From: Phaseolus vulgaris
Lineage: Eukaryota > Streptophyta > Magnoliopsida > Fabales > Fabaceae
Reading direction: 5' to 3'
NCBI RefSeq assembly: GCF_000499845.2
Contig: NC_023749.2
Coordinates: 8,228,013-8,292,012 of the forward strand
Length of the DNA stretch: 64,000 nucleotides
Shown here one piece after another: positions 23,184 to 36,039 of the stretch; the stretch's first letter is position 1, and the number at the start of each line of letters is the position of its first letter. The notes beneath the pieces were generated by a model. It had not been told where the DNA came from. It worked only from the letters and a program-made list of their open reading frames with translations, and searched no databases. Position numbers and translations under genes: made by a program.

Positions 23184-24101
23184 ATGGAGATGGAAGGGTT
23201 ATATTCTAATTCTAATTCCAATTCCAATTCCAGTTCTACCCAGAGCAACATAGCCAAGGGCAAACGCACCAAAAGGATGAGGCTTTTGTCCCCTTCTGGT
23301 GTCGTCGTTGCTAGCACCGCCGCCACTGGAGTCACCGCCACTAGTTGCTCCAGTCCTAATTCCGGTGGCTCCTCCACCACCACTTACGAGAGCGAAGAGG
23401 AAGACATGGCAAATTGTTTGATTCTCTTGGCCCAGGGAGGGGAACCTCACCGTCATCAACCTCGCCATCACAAGCAACGAGTTGAAGATCATGGTCTTGG
23501 AGATTGTAACGGTGTCAAGACAGGAAAGGGTAACGGTAACACCACCAACACCGCCGCAACAACCGCGGTTAACACCAAAGTTGGGTTCTTTATTTATGAG
23601 TGCAAAACGTGTAACCGAACGTTCCCTTCGTTTCAAGCTCTCGGTGGACACAGGGCGAGTCACAAAAAGCCGAAACTCGTGGGTGAAGAGAAAAAAACAC
23701 CACCCTCTCAATTGCAGCACATGTTTGTTACCAAGTATGATCGGTTCGAAGAGGATAACGTTAAAAGTGGTCCTCCAATTTCCCTTCAATTGGGTCATGG
23801 CAACAACAGCAAGGGTAAGATTCATGAATGTTCCATTTGTGGTTCTGAATTCTCATCAGGACAAGCATTGGGTGGACACATGAGGAGGCATAGGGCATCG
23901 ACAAACACCAGCACTGTTGACACAAGTTCTAACACCGTCACCACCGCTGTCGCCGCCACTGTTTCGCCGCCGCGTAACATCTTGCAATTGGATCTTAACC
24001 TCCCGGCGCCGGAGGATGATATTCGGGAGGCCAAGTTTCAATTTCCCGTAACAACTCAGATGCTGGTTGGTACTCCGGCTTTGGTAGATTGTCTTTATTA
24101 G
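23184..24101 (+). CDS. ZAT5-like C2H2 zinc-finger transcriptional repressor
   Basis: Intronless, 305 residues. Two plant-type C2H2 fingers with the QALGGH helix sit at about residues 138-160 (C140, C143, H156, H160) and 214-236 (C216, C219, H232, H236), separated by a long linker as in C1-2i proteins. A basic GKRTKRMR box lies near residue 26, an acidic L-box ([15 protein letters not shown]) near 71-85, and a C-terminal EAR repression motif LDLNLPAP at 269-276. These proteins bind DNA in the nucleus, repress targets through EAR-dependent corepressors, and are often stress induced. The order and spacing fit ZAT5/ZAT-like members. I chose the ATG at 23184; upstream in-frame codons contain no ATG. 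A serine/asparagine run (residues 8-18) is low-complexity. The paralogue assignment is less sure than the family. Confidence 0.9.
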   Translation: MEMEGLYSNSNSNSNSSSTQSNIAKGKRTKRMRLLSPSGVVVASTAATGVTATSCSSPNSGGSSTTTYESEEEDMANCLILLAQGGEPHRHQPRHHKQRVEDHGLGDCNGVKTGKGNGNTTNTAATTAVNTKVGFFIYECKTCNRTFPSFQALGGHRASHKKPKLVGEEKKTPPSQLQHMFVTKYDRFEEDNVKSGPPISLQLGHGNNSKGKIHECSICGSEFSSGQALGGHMRRHRASTNTSTVDTSSNTVTTAVAATVSPPRNILQLDLNLPAPEDDIREAKFQFPVTTQMLVGTPALVDCLY

Positions 24102-27100
24102 AGCAGGGTGGGGATTGGAATTACAAAGAATTATTATTTTGATATCAATGTGAATTATTAGTGTTATTTTTAATTTACAATTATTCGTAATTATCGATTT
24201 TTTTGGATTATTATTCCTAATTGGGTTTATTAATAATTGCCATTTTGATATATGTGATCGATCTACTTGTTCAAGTTGGAATACTTTGAGTAAGTAAGTG
24301 GTTAGTGTTGATGTGGTTGCCTTTCATTCACGAAAAGTGAGTGATAGTTCATAGGGCATCTTTTTTTATTTTATTTCTTTTTGAATTATTTATTATTTGG
24401 GTGTATTTGCAAGTTCTTGTTTGAGGGGATAATCGATGGCGATGTGCGAGAGAGAGTGCTTTGGCATTGCTAGCTAGGGTTTTGGTTTGGCAGCACCATG
24501 ACCATAACCATAACCAAAAGTGGTGGATTAGGTTCCTTTACTTGTTTTGGATTTCATTACAATAAAGCTAAAACATCACTTTCTCACTCACACTCACTAC
24601 CCATTCCCACTCCTTTCATTAATGAAGAGAATAAAGGATTTGTCAAAACTGCTTTGATAAATATGCCTCTACCATATGCATGCCCATCACCATGTATTTA
24701 TCTTTCAATTTATATGGTTCCCACTCTCTCACTCACTATTATTTTTAAAAAATACACTAACGAATCAGCCAAATATCTTACCATATATGTTAATTTCATC
24801 CTCCCCACCACTTTATATAGTGATTAGTCGCTTTAAACTAATAGGTTTCACCTAATTAACAAACTAATTTGTTCACAATTTATAAACTCGATAAAATTTA
24901 GTTTAGTGACACCCCTTTTTAAATTTCAACATACGTATATATAATGATTAAGTAATAATTGGGTTTGAGATTGTCTTATGGAAGTTTTGAGCCCATACAA
25001 AGTTGATGCTCCCAAGAAAGATACTATTAACTTTGAAGCCACAAGTGCATTTGATTAGGACTTGTACGAATGGTCCACTGTTTAGAGTTGGACCCATCAC
25101 CCACTGGTTAGTACTACTCTTTATACTCTTTTGTAGCTACAAACTTAACCATTATTTATGCAGTTCACATAACCAAAGATGAGAAAAGGACAGAAAGAGT
25201 GACAACAATTTCAGTTCCTCTCTTCCACGGAAAATAATATTGAGAAATACAAATAACGAAAGAGTGGGAGATAAAACTTGAATTAAGCAAAAAAGAGAGA
25301 GATGAAAGAAGAGTTTGAAGTGAGTTTGAGTGGGCACTTATCTAAAGTTAGTAATGTGCACGTTTTGGTGAAATGGTGGTAAGCGAAGCATGTGGACACG
25401 TACATTGCGTGAGGTGTCCGAATGCATAAGAAGATATCATTCATTGACATTAGCACATGTAGTTGGAGATGTTCCCTCCATGTCTTATAAATTAATCTAA
25501 CCTCCCACTTTACATTTATATTTATAACCTCTACTTTATTTATCATATTACATTCTCAAATATCACAAACAATTACTTTGTTTGCTTTCTAAATTTCCCA
25601 TTTTAATTTCTCTTTAATTCCTCCTCACGTAATTATTGAACATCTCATATGAATTAAAAATTAAAATATTTATAATATAAAAATAAGTACAAATTTTACT
25701 TTATAAATCGACTTTATAAGATTTAGTTAAATTTAAAGTTATTTTTTTAATATAGTATCATAGTTATTTTGATTCTATTTTAACAAAAGTCGAGTAGAGT
25801 ATAAAGATTAAAATATTTCATAATATATAAGTGAGGGTAAATTTCATGTTACAAACCCTAAACCCTAAATCCTAAATTTCATCCTACAGACCGATTTTAT
25901 AAGACCAAATTAGACTTAGACTTAAAATACAATTTTTATATATATATAACTATATATATATGTTTCAACTATGTTTATATGAAGAAAGCTGTGATTTTTA
26001 TTCTGTATGTGAGATAATTTCCCACAAAGAGATGATGGGGTTGTGTACAAATTTCACTTGACTACCTAACTTACTCCAAATTGGCCATCCTCAATTACCA
26101 GGCACGACAAGACATGACCGAGGTATATCTGCTGAGATGTCAATGTCCTTTTGATGAAAAAGAATGAGGAATTTAACTGAACTATATAGTGAATCATGCG
26201 TTGTGTTATTGTGTGGGTGAGAAATTTTGGAGAAGATGTGTGTTGGTGTAGCATTGGTTCAAGGTTTTGGTGATGGAGACAAATGTCTCAAATGCATGAG
26301 TTGGTTTACTATGTGGCTTGTTCTGTCCATAACCAGAAAAGTAGGCATTTGGCCGGCCTTAAATTCTGTGTGTCGTTGCTAGCTAGCTAATCTTAAGTTA
26401 ATTTCCACTCCACTAATCAATTGCTTAATCAATACCCTATTGCTGTTCAGTCTTGGCCATAAACAAGGTTTAGTTTCCAAATATCACAACCAAAACCATT
26501 CATTAATAAGATGCCAATTGGTGTTTGGTCTGCATCTTAATTGCCTTCTTTTTCATTAACTAATTAGTGGCATTTCATTTCACTCTTTGTGGAATATGTG
26601 CTAAAGATCCATTTCCTTGGGGTTTGGTTAGCTTTTACAAAAGGTAGTTTTACTAGAAGTGAGAATGACTGTTGAACAGATTTTGACATTGTTGACAAAA
26701 TTATGGATATTAAGCTACTTTTCTTTCTCCATCTGTTTGATAAAAAAAAGAAGCCTTGTTAGGGTTAAGATATTTTGTGGCGGTAAAAATCATGTCGGTT
26801 GATTGAAGACAAATGGCATAATAAAAAATAGTTTGTAGGTGTTAAATGTACTGTGTTAAATGGACTTGTTTATTTTTGAATAATGATAATAATAATAATA
26901 GTGAGTTCATCCATTTCAAAATGTCCAAATTCAATACACCAATCTTTATTATCAAATGTTGAACGATTATACACGTTAAGTTTGGTAGAGGAGTTACTTG
27001 TAATTAAACCTTAAATTAGATTAGTCAATCCAATTAATTATGATGATTAAAAAAATCAAGCATTATGATTCCACTGGCTAATTTCAAGTTTAAAATTTGA

Positions 27101-28286
27101 CTTAATTCAAAATTAAATAAAAAGGTCAAGAATAACTATACCAAAAGTAGACCACAAACTAAGTTTCATGTGAAGAAAATATTGAACTAAGGTTTAATAC
27201 TTTTTTTATAATAATTCATAGTTAAATTCTTATATAAAAGCGTGTGTTTTTTTTTTTAAGTTATAGAGTCTTTTCGACATAAAAAGATTTTCTAGTAAAA
27301 ATTTATCCTTTCCTTTCTTGGTTTTCATTCTTTTATTCTCTATTTATCATGCTATATTTACTCGCTTTTATTGCATTTTCCTGTTTTTTCTACACTCTTT
27401 TTTATGCATGTGCTCTTAAAACCATAAACGTTTAATTACATAAGAATTTGATTCGATCACTACATTGCTTGTCAAAGGGATTACGAAAAATCACCATCAC
27501 CAGTAGCAAACCAATTTCCATGGTTTGTGGGCTAAAACTTATTAGTTTGTAAAAATGAAAAAAAAAACAACAACAGTGCTTACATTTAGCACTGGCTAAA
27601 AAGTAAATGTTATTTTTTAAAAAAAGTCATTTTTCCTTTAAAAAAACTGTTTTTTTTTCTGAAGAAGTATTAGTGATATATTTTAAATTATATTCTCTGA
27701 CCTACTTTTATCATTGATTAAACTTTATTAAAAAATGTAAAATTATGAGTGTGTCAATCATTAAATTTTACAATTTTATGACATTTAATAAATTTTAATC
27801 AATAATAAATATGTATTTAGATTATTATTGATATCAAATTTATATATGACGTTAATTTTTTGATCCAAGTTTAATAGGATAGTATTACTAAAGTTAGTTA
27901 CGACATTTGTTGGATTCAAAGTTCTATTACAATTTTATCTTTTAAAAATATATAAGAAATTTAGAGGAAAAAATAGTCGATTCTTAAAACGAGAATATAT
28001 TGTTAGTATTTGTTTGCTTATATTTCAACTTTTTGAATGTATATTTTATGAGGATGAACACATGAATATTTCCTTTTAAGTTATATTTAGCTTTTCTTTT
28101 GTACACCTAATGTATTTATTATTGGTGTAGCCAATTAAGTTAATACAAAAATAATTTTTAAAAAACACATTATTCAGTTGTGCAATTGCAAGCTAAACTG
28201 GCGAATACAGTAAATCCATCTAATTTTGTTTTCAAATATCAAGAACTTTATATAATAAAATTTTAATTTAATATATAATCAATTAA
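24102..28286. other. Intergenic between the ZAT gene and tRNA-Val
   Basis: No supported gene. A 109-codon frame at 24498-24827 has no domain and lies in the likely 3' flank of the ZAT gene. A dispersed repeat of the 'tataagtgag...actttataa..gatttataag' type occupies about 25660-25930 and includes a short telomere-like run at 25853-25877. Confidence 0.5.
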
Positions 28287-28358
28287 GTTGCTGTGGTGTA
28301 GTGGTTATCACGTCAGTCTTACACACTGAAGGTCCCCAGTTCGATCCTGGGCAGCAAC
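28287..28358 (+). tRNA. tRNA-Val (anticodon UAC)
   Basis: A 72-nt cloverleaf can be folded by eye. The acceptor stem is GTTGCTG/CAGCAAC (7 bp), the D arm holds 'gtgtagtggttatcac', and the anticodon stem TCAGT/ACTGA encloses the loop CTTACAC with anticodon TAC, followed by a T arm with GTTCGATCC and stem CCCAG/CTGGG. No intron. CCA is not encoded. A T-rich tract (near 28378-28400) downstream could act as Pol III terminator. Confidence 0.95.
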
Positions 28359-29442
28359 ATTAAATTTATTTGCTTTTTCTCTTTTCATCTATTTTTTTTT
28401 GTTTTCTCTTCCTACTGTATTTGGAGTTTTATTTGTTTACCCATATTCTGAGTTCTATATTTTGATACTGTTGTCCAACTAAAATAGTATGACCAACTTT
28501 CAATAAGACTTTACTCAATAATTAGGGTTCTTATTTTCTAGTAAAACGAGCTGATTGGCTTGTAAATGACCAAACTAATGTTGTTCATGTTCCTTGCTCT
28601 AAACCACCTTAACTTTGAATAAAAAGAGTACACATTATCACATTAGTTTGTGAAACTAAAAATATCTTAAATAATCCTTAAAAATCTAATTTTCATTTTA
28701 TTCTTTAAATTATGCTAAAATTATTGTTTTACCCTTATTTCTTTTAACCTCAGACAAATGTGATTGTCAATTTACACTTTGAACATTATTTTTTTCTTCA
28801 TTTGAATAACTACTGTGATAGTGCCATCCAATAAATCGAAAAACCAACCAGATTGACCATTTACTCAAACAAATATATGGAATTTCAAAAGAAGTAAACA
28901 ATTTTACAGGATGATCAGAACAACATAGACAATCGCATTGTCAATAAGAAGTTAACCCACTTATTCACTAAATGGCAATTTTCTACATGTTCGTTTATCT
29001 ACTCCAACAGGAAAAACAGTTGAGTCTATCAGTGGCCTTTCCTCCACACTTGAATGTAAACATAATCATTGAATCAAGTGCAGAAAAACAAAAGGTTCAT
29101 TTTATATTCCATTTTTCTGCACACACCAAACCAAGGAAAGATAAAAAAAAAAAATAGCCTTTACCACCAACAAAGTAGTGCATTACATTGTCCTAAAAAT
29201 TCAATAAACATTCAAGAATGGGGTATGAACAAAAACAAAAATGTTCAAACAAGAAACAGTTCCCATTTTGGACCTATGACAAACTCTTTCTCATCCAAGA
29301 GTCAGGGCATGATTCCAAGATTACTGACTGCTTGAAGCTTGAATATTCATCATCATAAGATGGTTATGCACCTTGAACAAAGGGAAACTACTAGCTCCAA
29401 ATTGTCCATTTAGCAAAGGAACTTCAGAACATATTAGTGATT
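28359..29442. other. Intergenic between tRNA-Val and RPL9
   Basis: No gene recognised. The part next to 29442 is likely the 3' UTR of the minus-strand L9 gene. Short frames at 28972-29335 lack domains. Confidence 0.5.
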
Positions 29443-32156
29443 TTAGTTGGCAGAAACATTCAACTTCACTCTAGCTGTAACTTCAGGGTGAAGCTTTAAC
29501 TCTGCAATATATTCTCCTGTTTCCCTGATCTCTGGAAGATCAACAATTCTCTTGTCCAGCTCCCTAGAAATGAATCACAGGACAACATATCTTAAAGTAA
29601 CTAATCAATCAGATTAAACAGATATGAAATAAATATTGGAAAAACAACTCATCTCCCCCCCCTTTTTTTAGCAGTGGAATGTACTTATATGATCTTTCCC
29701 AACTGATTCTCAAAAACTAGGAAGATCATTTCAAGTGTGAACATTGAACTAATTTACGACAAATCATACGTGCTCAAGTGATACCCCGTAAAAGGTAATC
29801 AAATAGCATATAAATGGAAGACAGCAACAAGTTTGGAATCAAGTAGAAAATTGTATAGATTGAGACACGTCAAATGAATTCATAGAATTATGCATGGATC
29901 GTTTACATAGATAAAGTTGGATTATATTGTATTTCTACTAGCAATTGGAAAGGGAAAAGAAAAAAGAAAATCACATGAAACATATTATGCATACACAGTC
30001 CAAAATAATATGAAATTTCCTAAGTTAGGCATCGGATATTGGATTACTATATCACAATTTCGGAAATTTGGGTCATATCTATAAATAAATTATATCAAAT
30101 AGTTAATCCAAAACAATATCACAATAATAACCCTCAAAAATCAGAGAAAGCTCCAGAATCAAATGAAATAAATAATCATCTGCATTACTGAAATGAGAAA
30201 CACCTTACTGAAGCCTGTCACAAAATTTAGAAACTCGGCGTATTTTAGCCACGTTAAAGAAAAGGAAAAATTGTGACTGTATAGTATAGTACTCAATCAG
30301 AGAACATCTATAATACTAACAAAATAAAAGAATTTTGGAAAAGATGGTACCTTTGAAGCTGTGCCTTGATTATGTCAACAAGATCTTGAGCAGTGACACT
30401 AAAAAGCATCCAAACATTAGACACAAAATCCATACAGGGACATAAATTGACTTCTCATAATTTCACAAGACAAATCTTACCTTCCAAAAATTTGTTTTCC
30501 TTTACCACCTTTACGCTTCACCTTGAAAGGCCCAACAGTTTCAAAAATTAGAGCAAGTTGCTCTGCCTCTTCTTTTACCTGCAGAAAGGTAAACACAGAC
30601 AGCATATGTCTAAAACAATTGTGCATGAGGGAAAATACTTGTTAATAAATTCAGAAGATATCATGAAATTAGATGTGAATTTGCCTGGATGCAGATAACC
30701 AGATATTAAAAAGAAAGCGCTTAGTACCTGCATGCAAAATTTACAGGGATAACCATTGAAAGATGTGTATATTCGGTCATATAGAACTCTTTTTTACAAG
30801 TTTACAGCTCTTGATGCAAGGTTTTTTCACACGGAGCTTAACAGCATAGCATTCATTCCTAATGGGGATTGGGGAGAAAGGGAAAAATTACCCGTCTTTT
30901 CTCAGCCTCAATTCTTTCTTCTTCTATCTTCATTTCCCTGGAGAGAGAAGGTCAAAATGAAGAGTTCTAAACACAATGCAAAGTAAACTCAGTTCAAAAC
31001 TTTGGCAAACATATTTTATTTTAACAGCACTTAGTGCACAAAGATAAAGCTAGCCCTAAATTTCCAAATATCATTTCTCTAAAAGAAACAGACAGAAAAA
31101 GTCTGAAACAAAGAAATCCACAAATTACTAAATAAAAGATGTTACACTCACAAACGCAAAATTTTATCATAAAAATGCCACAAAAGCAATCTCATGTGGA
31201 AGAGGACAACAAAATTTTCATTTGGCAATCCAAGATGACAACAGTTGTTATTGAACTAATACAGCAGGAACCACTTAAAGAAAAAAAAAAACATGAAAAC
31301 CCTGTCCAACCCAAAACATCAAAGCTCTATGGATGAGATAAAACTAACTTCCTAAAAGTCATTACTAGAACAATTCTTAACTAAAAGTCATCTTTTTGTT
31401 GTTCTCCAATCAAATCCAGAAGGTTCTAAAATCGTGTTAGTCAGTATACACAAATAAATCACACTCAAACGACCTCTTATCTGAGACAGAATATTTCTCA
31501 TGACACTACAATGACATATTCAGCACTCTCTGGAAACTTATCCAAGCATGAAGCAACCTACTGCTTGTTTAAAAACCATTATTTCTACTATGAACGGGTC
31601 ACGTAAAAGGAAATTCTAAGCACTAGTTCAAAATATTGAAATGTGAAAAGAAATTTATAGATAAATTAGTGTGCCATCCAAGACCTAGGTGGTTTAATGA
31701 CACATTACTTGAGTAGCTGGGGTGTAACAAGTTGTGCCTTTCCCAAAGGAAGCAGGAAATTTCTGTAAAAACCAGCCTTCACATCAAGAAGTTGCCCTTG
31801 CTTTCCCACATCAGCCACATCTTCCTTCAGAATAATCTGATTTCACAAATAACTAACCAAGTGAATATATAGTGCTGCAAAGTACAAATACATTACAAGC
31901 ATACCCATTTGTTGTACAACTACAAAATTCAAATTTGACACCCAAATTGTCGAAAAGCACGAAATTTTATTTATTCAATGTGTTAGAGCATGGAATTTTA
32001 TGTAACCTTTCGAGTTTTCTTTGCCTTCTTTTGAGCGAAGACAAAAAAGTGCGCAGTTTTGTTGGGGAAGGGAATTGGAACCTTCGAGCCTCCGGTGAAG
32101 GTGTGGTGAAAGAGTGAAGAAGAGGTGGAGGAGAGAGAAGATAACGGTGACGCCAT
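29443..32156 (-). CDS. 50S ribosomal protein L9, chloroplast precursor (bL9c)
   Basis: Six exons on the minus strand, all GT-AG: 32007-32156, 31709-31836, 30892-30937, 30481-30578, 30351-30398, 29443-29563. They sum to 591 nt, 196 residues plus stop, the usual length for plant plastid L9. Exon 1 encodes a Ser/Thr-rich N-terminus ([14 protein letters not shown]) typical of a stromal transit peptide. Exon 2 carries the bL9 signature around residues 61-83 ([20 protein letters not shown]). A charged helix ([15 protein letters not shown]) links to the C-terminal domain, which ends [14 protein letters not shown]. bL9 binds 23S rRNA near the L1 region of the plastid large subunit. Joins preserve phase everywhere, so the gene looks intact. 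Exact start of mature protein is unknown. Confidence 0.95.
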
Positions 32157-33002
32157 TGATGGTTTGAGAACAAGCACACAGTGTTCTGTTTTCTTATCTC
32201 TTGTCCACTGTTACGCGTCGTAAATTATAGAATGAGAACTTTTTAAAATTTTGAATTATTAAATTAAATGCAGTATGTAAGGTAAAATTATTCTTTATTC
32301 GATAAATAATTTACCTATTGTTTTTATAATTATTATTGTAAAAAATATATTTAAGGAATTTTTATAGTTGATATTATAAATCTTTGAGTTTAGTTTTTAT
32401 ACATTATGAATATAAAAAGTTTTATATGCTCAATTGATAAAAAAATATTATTAGTATAATTTTTAAAAAAATATTAAAATATCATAAAATTTACAGTATA
32501 CAACAACGATTTTTTTTTATCGTCATATACAACAATTTATATAAATTAATCTCTTATAACTCAAATTACTGTACATTATTTATGGATATGCTTTCTAGCC
32601 TAAAAAGTTATCATATATGAAAAATAAACTCTTATTTGAATGTTGAAATTAATTCCCTACTACATAATTTTAATTGGTAGGATTATTTCACAGAATTTTT
32701 AGAATTGTATAAGATTAAATCTGTTTTTTTTTATACTTTTCTTAAAATTTGATTTTTAGTCTCTATATTTAAAAAAAAAAATAATAATGAGTCCTCAAAC
32801 TTAAAAAGGAATACGCTAATTTAATCTTTTTATCATTTTTTGGGTTAAATTTAAATATAAAAAAAATATTAATATCACATTAGGTAAAAAAAATTTCTTC
32901 TATCACATTTGTGAGAATAAAAAGTAGTCAGTTAAACATCAAATTTAAATATAGAAAATATTAAAATCACGTATTTTAAAAAAATAAAAACATGTTTAAA
33001 AA
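32157..33002. other. Upstream region of RPL9
   Basis: The first 100 bases or so should hold the L9 promoter and 5' UTR; no clear TATA box is seen. The rest is AT-rich without a gene. Confidence 0.45.
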
Positions 33003-33365
33003 CACTACAAGAAAAATCCAATTTATCTACGGACAAAATCCGTATGTAACAGCCAAAATCCGTAGGTAAATCAACATTACCTACGGATTACCCACGAAAA
33101 AAAATCCGAATGTAATGTTGGCGTCGGTAATTTACCTACGGATATTATGTCCGTAGGTAACGAAAACAACATTACCCACCAACTGCAATCCGTAGGTAAT
33201 ACCCACTGACTCCAAGTCCGTAGGTAATGTTAAAATACTTAATTTTTAAAATTATAATTATTATTTGAATCTTTTTTTTTATTTTTAATTATTATTTACA
33301 AATATTTCTTTTTGCCAATTTTTATGAATTTTATTGATAATTATTATATATGCTATGACAATTAT

Positions 33366-33470
33366 AATTAATGTTGGAACTCAACTGCAACAGGTGGGAC
33401 TCGAAGCCAAGTCCCTTGAGATATGTCTATAGAAGCTTTAATCATTACACCAGTCAAGTTTTGTTGTCAT
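33366..33470 (-). repeat. tRNA-like / SINE-like relic
   Basis: On the minus strand, TGGTGTAATGATTAAAGC (33435-33452) resembles a Pol III A box and GGCTTCGAGTCCC (33396-33408) a B box, with spacing close to that in tRNAs. No good acceptor stem is evident, so it is either a tRNA-derived SINE head or a decayed tRNA gene. It lies between the subterminal repeats and AT core of the CACTA-like element. Confidence 0.5.
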
Positions 33471-33559
33471 GTTATGATTATTATTATATTTATAAGTATG
33501 ATTATCAATATTAATATAATTAATAAAATAAAAATTAATAACATTCTTCATATATTTAA

Positions 33560-34560
33560 TATCATTATTATTATTAATATTGCTTAATATTATTAAATAT
33601 TATTAATATTATTAAATATTATTAATATTATTAATATTATTAAATATTAATAAATATTATTAATATTATTATTATTATTATTAATATTATTAAATATTAT
33701 TAAATATTATTAATATTATTAAATATTATTAATATTATTAAATATTATTAATATTTTTAAATATTATTAATATTATTAAATATTATTAATATTATTAATA
33801 TTATTAAATATTATTAATATTATTAATATTATTAAATATTATTAATATTATTAAATATTATTAATATTATTAAATATTATTAATATTATTAAATATTATT
33901 AATATTATTAAATATTATTAATATTATTAAATATTATTAAATATTAATAATATTATTAAATATTATTAATATTATTAAATATTATTAAATATTAATAATA
34001 TTATTAAATATTATTAATATTATTAATATTATTAATATTATTAAATATTATTAATATTATTAAATATTATTAATATTATTAATATTATTAAATATTATTA
34101 ATATTATTAAATATTATAAATATTATTAAATATTATAAATATTATTAATATTATTAAATATTATTAATATTATTAAATATTATAAATATTATTAATATTA
34201 TTAATATTATTAATATTATTAAATATTATTAGTATTATTAATCATTATTAATATTATTAATATTATTAAATAATATTAATATTATTAAATATTATTAACT
34301 ATTATTTATATTATTAAATATTATTAAATATTATTAATATTATTTAAATATGATTAATATTATAAATATTTATTAATATTATAAATAATGTTAATATTAT
34401 TAATATTATGAAAATTTTTAATTTTATATATATTTTTATTAACACTATTTATATTATTAATGTTATTATTACTGATATTATTAATTTTATTATATTACTA
34501 ATATCATTAATATTATTATTATTAATATAATACTATTTATATTATTTAAATTATTATATT
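33560..34560. repeat. TTAATATTA/TTAAATATTA minisatellite array
   Basis: About 1 kb made almost entirely of alternating 'attattaat' and 'attattaaat' units, only A and T over most of its length. Unit order is irregular, consistent with slippage and unequal exchange. Confidence 0.9.
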
Positions 34561-36039
34561 AATATTAATAATATGTATAATAGTTGGTAGGTAATAGAGA
34601 TCCGTAGGTAAAAGTTGGTAGGTAATAAGATCCGTAGGTAATAGTTGGTCGGAAATACTGAATTTACCTACGGATTCAGAATTCGTGGGTAATAGTTGGT
34701 AGGTAATGCTGAATTTACCTACGAATTCAGAATCTGTAGGTAATGTCCGTAGGTAATGTTGTTCGTAGGTAATATCCGTAGGTAATGCTGAATTTATCTA
34801 CGGATTCAGATCCGTGGGTAAAAATCCGTAAATAATACTGATTTTTTTTGTAGTGAAAGTATAAAAGTAAAAAATAAATAGTATAAAATATAGAAAACAA
34901 AACATATTTTTCCATCATCATTTCAGGTGACAAGTATATATCAACCCTGTTAGTCGTTTGTAATTAGAAAATTTTTAAATTAAAACTCAATTTAAAATTA
35001 GTTGGGCTAGATATATTTCCAACTCCATCCATATCCTTAAACCTTTTTCAAAAGATTTTATTTATTTATCTTAATTTAATGATATCTGTAGTTTAAAAAA
35101 ATTGGAGCTTATTCCTCCAAAATTTAAAAAATATTTTAATTTCTAAAATCTAGAAAAAAATTATTTAAAAAACATTTCTCTCTTAAATTTAGTACTTGAG
35201 AACTAAAATCACATTTTTAAAATTTGAAAAACAAAAGTAAACTTTTTGAGAAATCAAAATTAAATTTTAGGGAAAAAAATAATTAAATTTTTATTTATTT
35301 TTTTATGAGAACGGTTATGAAGTATCCACTTTTGAATATATATTTTTTGTTAATAAAAGTTAACCAATAAAAGAATGTGTTAACAGAAGTGAGTTAGAAA
35401 ATGTGTTAACAGAAGTGAGTTAGAAAATGTGTTCTCAACATTCCTCTCATTTTTTTATTTCAACATACATACATATTATAATTAATATTTTATTTTTACA
35501 ACTAGTAAAAATATAAATTAACTATTTTACTATTTAATCCATTTATATATTAATAATTAATTAATAAATTTTAAATTATATATTTTCATGATAATGTAAT
35601 TTCATTTTTAATTTTAGTTCTTTCTTATTTATTAATTTTTATATATTATTTGAATTAAAATACTCAATAACTTAAAACGTAATATTTTTGTAAGACTTAA
35701 GTATAAGTAAAATTAATTAACTTTTACACCAATTAAAAAAAATCAATATCAAGATAAAAAATAGTCATTGTAAATAAAATGTCAAATTATTAAAAAGTAT
35801 ATTTGGAATAATATCCTTTAAGGGGGAGAGCACTTAATTCTTTTCCTTATAATTCTATCCTAAAGGAGTAATTTATTCTAAGAAATTTAAGAAAATAGGA
35901 ATTGTAAAGAAAAATTAGAGATGATCTCATTGATTTTGCCACAAATTACATTGGATTTAAAAATTTTAAGTATGTATCTTTTTTACTCAACAACTAAAAC
36001 TTGAATCTATATTATAAATTTTTTGCACAAATATGACAA

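Larger units (their letters stand above)
33003..34855. mobile_element. Non-autonomous CACTA-like element with subterminal repeats and AT-satellite core
   Basis: Left terminus CACTACAAGAAAAA, right terminus TTTTTTTTGTAGTG, flanked by a 3-bp AAA duplication (33000-33002, 34856-34858). About eleven exact copies of TCCGTAGGTAA or its complement, plus several variants, sit in the left 220 bp and right 260 bp in both orientations. This matches subterminal repeats that CACTA transposase-associated proteins bind. The core (about 33560-34560) is a TTAATATTA-type array, and a tRNA-like segment lies at 33366-33470. No transposase ORF, so it must depend on an autonomous partner. Confidence 0.8.

Noticed and set aside
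23199..23825. 208-codon minus-strand frame opposite the ZAT gene
   Set aside because: It mirrors the codon structure of the real gene and has no domain.
24498..24827. 109-codon frame after the ZAT gene
   Set aside because: Composition changes along its length, no domain, no conserved motif; likely 3' flank sequence.
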